Assembly: GCF_000002985.6 (NCBI RefSeq)
Contig: NC_003280.10
Location: forward strand, 3,220,501 to 3,284,500
Direction: 5' to 3'
Length of the DNA: 64,000 bases
Source: Caenorhabditis elegans
Lineage: Eukaryota > Nematoda > Chromadorea > Rhabditida > Rhabditidae
Position numbers and translations under genes: made by a program. A model generated the notes under the pieces. That model saw only the letters and a program-made list of their open reading frames with translations, was not told where the DNA came from and searched no databases. This document shows, piece by piece, positions 52,937 through 63,190 of the stretch. The stretch's first letter is position 1; each line of letters opens with the position of its first letter.

Positions 52937-54495
52937 TCAATAATGCTCATAAAACAAGTTATGAACTCTTCCGAGAACCATCTTCACCCGAAGCGCGGCG
53001 CCGTCACTGATTCCATTATTATGGCAGAAGTTGGAGCTTGTTTCAGAGTTCAGGAAACAGAGCCAGAGGTGCTCGCCGGTGACATTTGTATTGTAGATCA
53101 CATCCATGATCTGCTCATTCGGGTAGAAGCTCCAGAGCCAGCGAAGGATGTCACTGTTCTGAAAGGTATGAGATAAGTTAGGAGTCTAGGCTGGCAGGTG
53201 GGTAGGTAGGCAGTATGTAAGCGATAGGTAGGTAGGAAGATAGGCACGCAGGCAGGAAAGTAGACAGAAAGGAATAAGAAAGAGCAGGCATGCAGCAGGC
53301 GGTTACTAGCTAACAAAGCAGGCAGGCAGTCGGCAGGCAACCGCTAAGTAGGATCGTAGGCAGGAAGGTAGGTATGTAGGCAAGTAGGCATACAGGCAGG
53401 CGTAATGGTAGGCAGAAACATCAGAAGGCAAACAGATTGGCAGGTGGTGTGTAGGCACATATGCAGGCAGGCTCGTAGGCAGGCAATCAGGTAAGCCCAC
53501 ATGTTTGTAGGCAAGCACCGAGGCAGTAAAATATAAACTTACTGTCCAACTATTGTAGTTGATACCGGCGCCGAATGGAATGATCGTATGGCCGACAACC
53601 AGCTGAAAATGTTTGTTTGTTTTTTTGCTTTTCAAACTTAAATTACCTCGATTTTCGGGCGACGAAAGAAAACATCTTCTGGCTGGTAGATGATAACATC
53701 CTAAAATTGAAAAAGTTATATAAAACTCAAAATGTTAACTTATAAAATACCTCCGTAAGGCTCTCTGCGTAAATATCACTATCGTCCAGATACACGTCGT
53801 GCTCCGAGAGTTCGGAGAGCTCCTCGTAATCAGCATGGCGATGACTCCGGTAGGTGGTCCCGGCTGGCTGGAATTTTAGGATTTGAATTTAAAAGAACAC
53901 AAAATCAGATTACCGGAATTTCCCCATGACCCATATGGTTAATGATCGGGGAGGCATGAGAAACTCGGCGGCGACGGAAGAAACGACGCATCTGAAAATT
54001 AGGTAATTAGGCGGTAGGTAGGCATGCATGAGGAAGGTGATAGGCAGAAATGTTGGTGAGAAGGCATATGAAAGCGGTGGGGAGGGGGGTTACAGGCATA
54101 TAAGCGGTATCTCGGCCTGTACGCCTTACGAAAAGCGGTGCAGGTAGACATGAGGAAATTAGTAGGCATAACTGAAGGCAGGCGATAGGCAGGCACGCAG
54201 TTATTAGAGATGCGGTGAGCAGGTAGGCGTGAGAAAAAGGAAGGTAATAGGCAGAAATGTAGGCGTGCAGATGATCGGCATGATCGGCTCATTAGAGATG
54301 CGTTAAGCAGGTAGGCATGAGGAAGAAGGTATGCATGACATCAGGAAGATAAGCAAGTGTTAGGTAGGCAATAGGCAGGACATGAAGAGGCGCGTAGGCA
54401 TGCATGTAGGCAGGCAGGCATGGGAGGCATCTGTAAGTTTCTAAAAATACCTGTGAAAAGAAGCGACGAAGACCATTGGAAATCGGCATTTTCAT
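52937..54495 (-). CDS. nematode-specific protein, 191 aa, function unknown
   Basis: Exons 54495-54451, 53991-53914, 53867-53751, 53700-53647, 53602-53543 and 53158-52937, all phase 0, sum to 576 nt. In order: basic N-terminus (ISNGLRRFFSQMRRFFRRRR), SHASPIINHMGHGEIP, an acidic stretch (DYEELSELSEHDVYLDDSDI), DVIIYQPEDVFFRRPKIE, LVVGHTIIPFGAGINYNSWT, and the last exon (LRWLWSFYPNEQIMDVIYNT; VTGEHLWLCFLNSETSS). No signal peptide or known domain. The repeated RRFF at the start could be a localisation or binding signal. Introns 1 and 5 are packed with GTAGGCA-type minisatellites while exons are clean, which supports the model. Confidence 0.75.
53180..53530. repeat. GTAGGCAG-type minisatellite in intron 5
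   Basis: AGGTAGGCAG / GGCAGGCAG units, degenerate. Confidence 0.85.
54000..54440. repeat. GTAGGCATGA-type minisatellite in intron 1
   Basis: AGGTAGGCATGAGGAAG and GATAGGCAGAAATG units repeat several times over 440 bp. Confidence 0.85.
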
Positions 54496-54499
54496 GCAG

Positions 54500-55750
54500 C
54501 AACCTTTGGCAATTTAGGCACCTGTAACATAAGGAATGTGTTCAGAAAAAGTAACTTTCTGAGGACGGCAAATAATAAAAGAAAAACAGGCCTCACAGTC
54601 CCATAAAACGATAACGAGGAGCAGGCAACACGCTCACCACACGAGAGAGTATTGATCCAGTGGAGGTGGCCGGCGGCTCGCCGGACGAATATTCTGGGGT
54701 GCGCGCGGGGCCCCACCACCGTACAGATGGGTGACAATGGGATGTGAGGGGGTCACTGATAGAGTGATAGAGAAGTAGAGATGGAAGGGGGGGGGGGTTG
54801 TATGGCGGCAACGTGTGAAAGTAACATTGCCCCTAGTTTCCTTAGCTCTCCGGCAAGTATAGAATGATGTCATTTTGGAGAGGGAAACCTATGGCAAATC
54901 GGCAAATCGGCAACAACTCAAGTAGGCAATTCCTAAGACCCTGAACTAGGACTTCCATGAAGGCGCAGAAATGTCTGCCGCGCCTGCCTTCGTCTGCCTC
55001 ACCGCGCCTTCTGCATAGTACAGTGCCGAAAACTGCCGGTCGCTGCGTGGCCGAAACACCATTAAAAGCCAGAATGCAGAACTTAGGCGATGAGGCAGGT
55101 AAATGCTAGTGCCTGAAAGCGCGCCTGCCTACTATGAAAAAAAATGCCAAAAACAAAGCACCCTGCCGAATCCCATTAAAAAGTGTTGTAGGGGGAAATG
55201 CAAATAAATGTACCGCCTGGTAAAGGACGATTGGCAAGGAAAATTGATCAGGAAACAAGGGGAGCTTTTTTTTCTGAAAAATGTCGAAAATGTGACTCAG
55301 AATTTTGTTTACCAGGCCGCTTCATAAGAATTTAATATTTCGAACTTCAATTAGAGATGGGAAAACTTACATAACATTTCACTGGTATGAGGTTTTGAAA
55401 AATAGATAACTAGTAAAATGTTAAGCTGAAAATTTGGCACATTTTCTCAGTTGACTTTTTTTTTGAAAAAAATTTGTATCTGCGGAGATAAAAGAGTTTT
55501 AAAATAGTTAGTTTGATAGAAGCGAGAAGTTTTGAATCTTAAAATTAATTTATTAATACAAAAAATAGATTATTAAATAAACAAATACATAGTTAATAAC
55601 AAAATTGCTTTAAAATTAGAAAAAAATCCGTTTGAAGTTGCGCTACCCCGGCTCCAAGTATGGCTCCAAGTCCAAAATGGCTCCACAATTTTCTGGGGTC
55701 TTGGCTTCTCCTCGGGGACTCCAACGCAGTGTGCTCAGTTGAAATTATAA
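54500..55750. other. intergenic region with an 11-base G run
   Basis: Upstream of the 191-aa gene. G run at about 54787-54797. The CGCGCCTGCCT-type phrases near 54970-55130 look like further minisatellite relics. GC-rich frames at 54600-54870 are not coding-like. No exon supported. Confidence 0.5.
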
Positions 55751-55755
55751 AAAAA

Positions 55756-56800
55756 TCACCAAAGACTCAAAATTAGGACTCCTGGATTCAACTTGTCTTC
55801 GAAAATTTTACATCTTGACCGGCAATTGAATGTCCTCAGCAACTTGTTCTTGATCACCGGAATGTTGTCCTTCGAGTGATTTCCTCTTCCGGTTTCCAGC
55901 TTGATTTCTGAAAATAATTTGGATTTGAAAAAGTAGTTGAAATCTACACATTTTAACGTATTTACTCAAAATATGTCAGCGCTCTAGCTCAGTTCCTACA
56001 ACTTTTAAAAGACTCCGTATCACAGCCCCGTGATCTGAGTCGCTACTCTGCCAATTTCCAAAAATTGAGCTAAAGAGCTGCAAATATCGGAATAAAAACA
56101 AAAAAGCGTGGGGATTAGGAATCTTAATATAAAAATTCATGAAAATTAAAATGAAAACATTTTTGAACTAGAATTGTTTGAATTTTTCAGCATTTTCAAA
56201 AGAGAAAAGAGAAAGGTTTTTGAATATTTCAAACGTTTCAAATTTGGCGTTTTTTTTTTGGTAAATTTCCTAGATTTTAGCTGATTTTTTTAAACAAAAA
56301 TTGCAAACTCACTTCCATAAAATTGCATATTCTCAACTATGCCTAACACAAAACGTACAGCCCCATTGGTTGTCATTCCGTGTAGATCATAGTAGTCTTT
56401 GACCCTCAATCCATTCCGATTCCAATCTATCACTTTTTCGTTGATCGTTCTCTTCAGCTTTCCTAGAGCTCCTCTTTCCTTCATTTTACCGCACAGTTCC
56501 TGAAAAAATTACAGTTTTGTGAAAGTTTAGGCCTAAAAAATGCGAGAATTTTTTTGAAAAGTTTAAAGAAATTTTGAAAAATGGGTTTTTTTCAGCGCAA
56601 ATATTTCAGAAAAAATTTCCAAAGAAAAAATTTAGCTGTAAATTTTTTGTTGTAAAACACAATAAGGTTTTTTCCTAAGTTTAAAGCAATGTAATTCAAA
56701 ATTTTCTTTTTAAAAAACTCACATAAAGTGCCTGAATCTCCGCGTGATGTTTGGCCTTCATTCTCAAAAACTCGGCACTTTTGAAAATTATTTGCTGCAT
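55756..56800 (-). CDS. small stand-alone Smr-domain protein
   Basis: Exons 56800-56723, 56499-56313 and 55907-55756 sum to 417 nt (138 aa). An N-terminal helix (FLRMKAKHHAEIQALY) is followed by ELCGKMKERGALGKLKRTIN. The Smr domain has DYYDLHGMTTNGAVRFV (the DLHG motif) and LETGRGNHSKDNIPVIKNKL (the TGRGNHS motif), ending PGVLILSLW. Smr domains are nicking nucleases or RNA endonucleases; DLHG and TGRGxHS are the residues linked with activity and both are kept. The protein is one Smr domain plus a helical lead, far shorter than fusion forms such as N4BP2. Substrate unknown. Confidence 0.88.
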
Positions 56801-56809
56801 GATTATCGG

Positions 56810-58480
56810 AAAATTGATGAAATTTATTTGAAAATTGATTATTGAGGAGGAAGAAGCAATTTATAAAAATTATTAAGTTAAATATTAAATAAAAATATTA
56901 AGTTATTATATTTCTGTTGATTAAAAAATTGTATTAACTTCAAAAAATGATCAGAACTTTGAAAATGTTAATCAAAAATTTAAATGATTTATCGAAATAA
57001 ATTTTCAATTTTGAAATTTACTTTAAATGGCGATAAATTTTTTTATTTAATGACATGTTGAAAAATGCCAAAAATGAAAATAAGAACCCTCGAAAATATT
57101 CATTTCTGATGGTTTTGGGGGTTTTGCCAAAAGTTTCACTCTTTTTTTTTTTAGTTATTTTAATACCTAGGGGCAATTTTGAACATTTTTATATTTTAAA
57201 ACAATATAGTAGCTAACTAAAAAACACCAAAACCAAAAAAAAAGAGCCTACAATAATGTAACCACCTCCTTCTAATCGACTAGATATATCCACATGTCCT
57301 GTAGCGTTCTACGTGTGTCGAGCACTGTTTCAGATCGATACCCCCACTTCTGTAAGTCAACGTCCGTTATTGTTTTGATTTACAACTCTCCCCCCCCCCC
57401 TTAGAGAAAGGAGGCTATGTTTTAGTGTGAAGATGGCCTCAACTGGAAGGGGGTCTCGAGCAAGATTTTTGAGCGGAAAGGCCGAATGGTATACTTGAAG
57501 AAAGCATACCGCTAACGTTCAGATGTACCAAGTTTTTTAGCGGAAGGGGTCTTAAAGGAGGAGTAGTGGGTGTAGAGGTAGTTACGGAGAAGTTTATACT
57601 TGTAGAGGTATCAAAAAGAAAACCGGGAAAATTTGAAAACGGAATAAAAAAATTATTGAAAAGTTACTTAAATTATTTATTCAATTTTCAAATTTGTATA
57701 ATTTTTTTTTCAAATTTTTATTTTATTTAAATTATTTCAAATACCAGCGCAAATTTTTGTCGGCCTAGAATTTTTTGGGTGAAAAAGTAATTTAAGGAAC
57801 AATGTTCAAGCTATTTTTCGTATGGAAAATTCCAGTTTTTTTTTGCGAATTCAGGGGGAAAAAAATGTTTAAAAAAAACCAAAAATTTATGAATTTTTAA
57901 AGAATTTTTGAAGATTTTTACTTCAGAAAAAAATCAATCTATTAATTGCTAAATTCACAAAGTAGCGATCTAGAAATGCGGTCTGATACATTTTTTTTTT
58001 TGAAGAATTGTGGTAATTTATTTGGTAAATAGCTGACTTCAAATTTTCAGGCCTATTTTGAAGACTACTTTTCAATATTTGAAATTTTAAAGCTACCCAA
58101 AAGCCAGCATTTGGATTTCTAAAAGTTTGAAATTTTCACAAAATTCGATTAAAACATTTCACTACATTTGCAGCTCTTTAGCTCAATTTTGATTTTTTTT
58201 TTTCGCAGAGTAACGACTCAAAGAATGGTAGCTGTGATACGGAGTTTTTTGAAAACCGTGAAAATTTAATTTGCAAACAATTTTGCAAATTAAAATACAA
58301 ATAAAAATATCTTCATTCTTCACGTGAATTGTATCACAATATTCACAAAATTTCAAAGTTGAAAAAAAAATAAAATCCACGTCATTTCACTTCCCTCCCC
58401 TATCCAACTCATTCAAAAATTTATTTCCGATTTGTAAGAATTTCAAAAATTCTTCTCGAATATTTGTATTTGATTTCTGT
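56810..58480. other. intergenic AT-rich region
   Basis: No exon. An 11-base C run lies at 57390-57400. Degenerate copies of the AGCTCTTTAGCTCAATTTT and GAGTNACGACTC / TGTGATACGGAG repeat lie at 58165-58245 (also near 56010). Confidence 0.5.
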
Positions 58481-58486
58481 GAAATA

Positions 58487-61175
58487 ATGCAAAGTTTGAC
58501 GACGGCTTCGATGCGAGATGCGACGAGTAAGAGTACGATGGTAAGCTAGCAGGTACAGTAACCCAAACTACGTTTTGTATTTAGATTACTGTAGACACTG
58601 GCGATGGTAGCGAGAAGGGAAGGAAGACTATTGCCTGGAGTGGGCTGGTGGCGACGGTTCCGCAAGCCGGTGGTGGCAGGAAGGAGGTGATCAGGAATGG
58701 TAAGAGTGTCTAGATGTCTTCGCTCTCTCAACATGCTGCACTGTTTCTCGAAGCAAGAACTTTCTCGAAATGTCGTGGCTTGGACACGTGGCGACAAGTA
58801 AACGCAGAGAAGCTAGAGTGTCTAGCTGTCTGCGCTCTCTCCACATGCTACGATGTCTCAGGATACTCTGTACTCTTTTGTGTAGACGCAGACAAGCCAG
58901 AGTGTCTCGCTGTCTGCGCTCTCCCCACCTCATCTTATCAAATTTCAGTTAGCGGTGTCGCGGAGCCCGGCGAAGTTCTCGCCTTGATGGGAGGGAGTGG
59001 TGCCGGTAAGACGACTCTGATGAATATCCTGGCCCATTTGGATACTAACGGAGTTGAGGTGAGCCCAGCTCCCCGAGCTACCTATCATTTTCTCGATTTT
59101 TCAGTACCTCGGCGACGTCACTGTCAATGGCAAGAAGATCACCAAGCAGAAAATGCGGCAAATGTGCGCCTACGTTCAGCAGGTTGACCTGTTCTGTGGA
59201 ACCTTGACGGTCCGGGAGCAGCTGACTTATACGGTTGGTTAGAAGCTAGAAGAAGCTGTTAACTAGTCCTGAATATAATGTTCAGGCTCACATGAGAATG
59301 AAGAACGCGACAGTGCAGCAGAAGATGGAGAGAGTGGAGAATGTGCTGAGGGATATGAACCTGACTGATTGTCAGAATACCTTGATTGGCATTCCGAACC
59401 GTATGAAAGGGATTTCCATCGGAGAGAAGAAGCGTCTGGCGTTTGCTTGCGAGGTTTGCAGTGATCCAAAGTCCACCTACAACTTTCAACATACAGATCC
59501 TCACCGACCCGAAGATCCTGTTCTGCGACGAGCCCACCTCTGGACTCGACGCCTTCATGGCCTCCGAAGTTGTGCGCGCCCTGCTCGACCTGGCTAACAA
59601 GGGAAAAACGATCATCGTCGTGCTCCATCAACCGTCGAGTACCGTGTTCCGCATGTTCCACAAAGTTTGCTTCATGGCCACCGGGAAGACGGTCTACCAT
59701 GGCGCCGTAGATCGACTGTGTCCGTTTTTCGATAAGCTTGGGCCAGATTTCCGTGTCCCCGAAAGCTATAATCCCGCGGATTTTGTGATGTCGGAGATTT
59801 CGATCAGTCCGGAGACCGAGCAGGAGGATGTCACGAGAATTGAGGTAACAATTAGGCTTAGGATTAGGCTTCGGCTTAGGCTTAGGCTTCGGCTTAGAAT
59901 TAGGCTCAGGCTCCGGCTCAGGGTCACGGTCAGGTTCGGGGTCAGGCTTAGGCTTAGGCTTAGGCTTAAACGTAGGCTTGGGCTTTGTCTTAGGCTTAGG
60001 CTCAGGCTGAAACTTAGGCTTACAGCATTAACGAAATGAAAACTTTTCAGTACCTGATCCACGAATATCAGAACAGTGACATCGGTACCCAGATGCTCAA
60101 GAAGACAAGAACAGCCGTGGACGAATTTGGAGGATATGGTGACGATGAAGATGATGGGGAGAGGTTTGTTCTTCCTTACTCGTTTTTAAAGTTCTTAAGC
60201 TTAAAATTTCAGCCGCTACAACTCCACCTTCGGCACCCAGTTTGAGATCCTGCTCAAGCGATCACTGAGAACAACGTTCCGTGATCCACTGCTGCTTCGT
60301 GTTAGATTTGCGCAGATCTTGGCCACCGCAATCCTGGTTGGAATTGTGAATTGGCGCGTCGAGCTGAAAGGCCCCACGATTCAAAATTTGGAGGGTGTCA
60401 TGTACAATTGTGCTCGCGACATGACTTTTTTGTTCTACTTCCCGTCGGTCAATGTAGGTTTTCTAAAATAAAGGTCCTAATCAAGATTCTTTCAGGTGAT
60501 CACCTCAGAGCTCCCGGTCTTCCTTCGCGAGCACAAGTCGAACATTTACTCTGTGGAAGCTTATTTCCTTGCAAAAAGCCTTGCTGAACTCCCCCAATAT
60601 ACGATTCTCCCGATGATCTATGGCACGATTATATACTGGATGGCCGGACTGGTTGCCTCGGTGACCAGCTTCTTGGTTTTTGTATTCGTTTGTATCACGC
60701 TGACCTGGGTCGCTGTGTCGATTGGTAGCTAACTTCGCCTGAGCCTGAAAGCCTCATTTTTCATTTTTCAGCCTACGTTGGAGCTTGCATCTTTGGTGAC
60801 GAAGGACTCGTGGTGACTTTCATGCCGATGTTCGTGCTTCCGATGCTCGTCTTTGGAGGATTCTACGTAAACGCCAACTCAATTCCTGTCTACTACCAAT
60901 ACGTTTCCTTCGTCTCCTGGTTCAAGCACGGATTCGAAGCTCTCGAAGCCAACCAGTGGAAGGAGATTGATAAGATTTCTGGCTGCGACCTAATCAATCC
61001 ATTGAATGCGACAACAACTGGCTACTGCCCAGCATCCGATGGTCCTGGCATTTTGACACGTCGTGGAATTGATACTCCGTTGTATGCGAATGTTCTGATT
61101 CTCTTCATGTCCTTCTTCGTCTATCGCATCATTGGGCTCGTCGCTTTGAAGATTCGTGTCAGATTTGCCAAGTGA
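58487..61175 (+). CDS. wht-4: ABCG (White/Scarlet-type) half transporter
   Basis: Ten exons: 58487-58540, 58585-58699, 58949-59058, 59105-59233, 59286-59453, 59497-59844, 60051-60163, 60213-60453, 60496-60724 and 60772-61175 (1911 nt, 636 aa). The nucleotide-binding domain comes first: Walker [11 protein letters not shown] loop YVQQVDLF, signature region [13 protein letters not shown], Walker [14 protein letters not shown] loop VVLHQPSS. Then an acidic linker (GDDEDDGER) and six membrane segments, with [20 protein letters not shown] and a re-entrant/extracellular loop with paired Cys (SGCDLIN; GYCPASD). ABCG half transporters dimerise and export lipids or small hydrophobic molecules. The usual SGGE signature reads SIGE. 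The symbol is from remembered neighbourhood only. Confidence 0.93.
58700..58948. repeat. tandem repeat in ABCG intron 2
   Basis: Three imperfect copies of AGAGTGTCTNGCTGTCTGCGCTCTC, each followed by CACATGCT / CACCTCAT text, unit about 80-110 bp. Confidence 0.75.
59850..60025 (+). repeat. interstitial telomere-like (TTAGGC) repeat in ABCG intron
   Basis: GGCTTAGGCTTAGGCTTAGG runs with substitutions fill the intron after exon 6, on the sense strand. Confidence 0.9.
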
Positions 61176-61254
61176 ACTTGAGGTTTTTGAAAATGAATGT
61201 GGTTTTAAAGAATTGATGTTGAAATTTGATGTGTGAGTCACACAGTCCACTGAA

Positions 61255-62040
61255 CAGTTTTTGGAAGAAAAAAAATGGACATTATATGATTTTCCCGTAC
61301 TTTTGGAATTTTTAAAAATACATCTTTTGGTTAATTTCTGAAATTTTTTAAAATACCTTCCGTACAAGCTAGCATACTTTCTTTGGTATTTTCTGGTATA
61401 TTTGGTTATGCTAAACAGTTTTTTAAAAGAAAAAAGAAGAACATCATGTGATTTTCCCGTTCTTTTCGAGTTTTGAAAAATACAGCATTCGGTTAATTTC
61501 TGAAATTTTTTAAAATATCTTCCGTACAAGCTAGCATATTTTGTTTGGTTTTTTCTGGTATTTTCTGGTATATTTGATCATACTGAACAGTTTTTTGAAA
61601 TAAAACAGCACTTCATATGATTTTTCCATACTTTTGGAATTTTGAAAAATACAAATATTGGTTAGTTTCTGAAATTTTTAAAAATATCTTCCGTACAAGC
61701 TAGCAAATTTTGTTTGGTATTTTCTGGTATTTTCTGGTATATTTGATCATACTGAACAGTTTTTTGAAATAAAACAGCACTTCATATTATCTTCCCATAC
61801 TTTTGGAATTTTAAAAGATACAACTTTTGGTTAATTTCTGAATTTTTTTAGAATATCTTCCGTACAAGCTAGTATACTTTCTTTGGTATTTTCTGGTATA
61901 TTTGGTCATGCTAAACAGTTTTTTAAAAGAAAAAAGAAGGGCATCATATGATTTTCCCATACTTTTGGAATTTTAAAAGATACAACTTTTGGTTAATTTC
62001 TGCAATTTTTTAAAAAATATCTCCCATACAAGAATGTTTA
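61255..62040. repeat. tandem repeat of about 160 bp downstream of ABCG gene
   Basis: Five copies starting near 61255, 61415, 61585, 61755 and 61915. Each holds AACAGTTTTTTNAAA, ATGATTTTCCCATACTTTTG, GGTTAATTTCTGAAATTTTT and ATCTTCCGTACAAGCTAGCA. TATTTTCTGGTA is itself reiterated inside some copies. Confidence 0.95.
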
Positions 62041-62218
62041 TATTTGTTTTATTATTTATTTCTAATAAAAATATATCGAATCCTCACGTGAACTTTTTTG
62101 TAATCCTCTCTTATCAAAAAGTTTAATCTCCCTCCCCTTTCTCCAACTCATCAATTTCAAAATCAAATTTATTCCTTTCTTTGTTTGATTCGCTCAAATT
62201 TTTACAAGCTGTAGTATT

Positions 62219-62731
62219 ATGAAGTAAGTTTCAATTTCTTTTTGACTTTCCCTCAACTCTTTTTTTCAGTGAAAGAGATACAGAAAACTCGCGGCTTTTA
62301 AGTTCAACCCAGAATCTGGAAGTTGAGGAGGATGGTGAAGAAGAGGGAGATGATAATGAGAAAGTTTCAAAATGTTGTATTTATCCATTGATATCGATTA
62401 TAATTTGTCTGGTAATAATTGCGATCTGCATGGGCGCGGTAATCGTGTTCTGGAGGATGGATAGTGCCCCGCAGGCAATTTGTAAAACGGATCATAACAA
62501 GACCCGAGATGTTTGTAAGACAGCGGAGTGTATCACGTTGTCCAGTACCTTGGTGGGTCCAAGTTCACCGATCTATTAACCTTCGGAAATTTCAGCTCAA
62601 CTGGCAGAACACTAACATCGACCCCTGTGAGGATTTCTACGAGTACTCCTGTGGCAGGTACCAGGAGCACACGTTGAACGACGGGATCCGTGCCAACGAG
62701 AAGGACACTATTGTGATGAAGCTTATTAGGC
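62219..62731 (+). CDS. N-terminal part of an M13 (neprilysin-like) metallopeptidase
   Basis: Exons 62219-62223 (5 nt, ATGAA), 62270-62552 and 62596-62731 are in frame (about 141 codons). An acidic cytoplasmic tail (LEVEEDGEEEGDDNEK) leads into a type II anchor (YPLISIIICLVIIAICMGA) and the start of the M13 ectodomain: CKTAECITLSSTLLNWQ and IDPCEDFYEYSCGRYQEHTL. No zinc-binding HExxH exon appears before the window ends. The last exon ends in phase 1 at a good donor and is followed by minisatellite and an opposite-strand scl gene. Either the rest lies beyond 64000, or it is a truncated gene. Confidence 0.7.
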
Positions 62732-62739
62732 GTGAGTAG

Positions 62740-63135
62740 ACATGTAGGCTATAGTAGGCTATAGTAGACTATAGTAGGCAGGTAGGCCATAGTAGGCAAG
62801 TAGTCTATAGTAGGCAAGTAGGCTTAGTAGGCAAGTAGGACATAGTAGGCTGTAGTATAGTAGGCAAGTAGGCAATAGTAGGCAACAGGGTTGTGCGGCA
62901 AATTTGCCGCATTTGCCGAGCTCGACAAATTTTGAGATTTGCCGCACACTCGTGCCAACGAGAAGGACACCATTGTGATGAAATTAGGCGTGAGTAGGCT
63001 GTGATAGGCCTGTTATGATAGGCAAGAAGGCTATTGTAGGCAAGCAGGCTATAGTAGGCAAGCAGGCTATAGTAGGCAAGTAGGCCATAGTAGGCAAGTA
63101 GGCTATAGTAGACTGTAGTAATGTAGGCTAGTAGG
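62740..63135. repeat. GTAGGCAAGTAGGCTATA minisatellite with an embedded exon fragment
   Basis: Degenerate tandem units interrupted at about 62951-62995 by a copy of the end of the preceding M13 exon (GTGCCAACGAGAAGGACACC) including its splice donor but missing four bases. Confidence 0.9.
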
Positions 63136-63190
63136 CAAAACGTCGTATTCAGTTTAAAAGATCGAGGAAATTAATTTATTCAATTGGAAA

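Noticed and set aside
53098-54292. Pro/Leu/Cys-rich minus-strand frames
   Set aside because: They read through minisatellite introns of the 191-aa gene and cross its splice sites.
54492-54873. Overlapping Pro-rich minus-strand frames
   Set aside because: Three frames are open at once in a GC-rich promoter-like stretch; no splice or family support.
58546-58933. Arg-rich minus-strand frames
   Set aside because: Antisense to ABCG exon 2 and its intronic tandem repeat.
59766-60062. Ser/Leu-rich minus-strand frame and Arg/Leu extension of the ABCG exon
   Set aside because: Produced by the telomere-like intron repeat; the true exon ends at the GAG|GTAACA donor at 59844.
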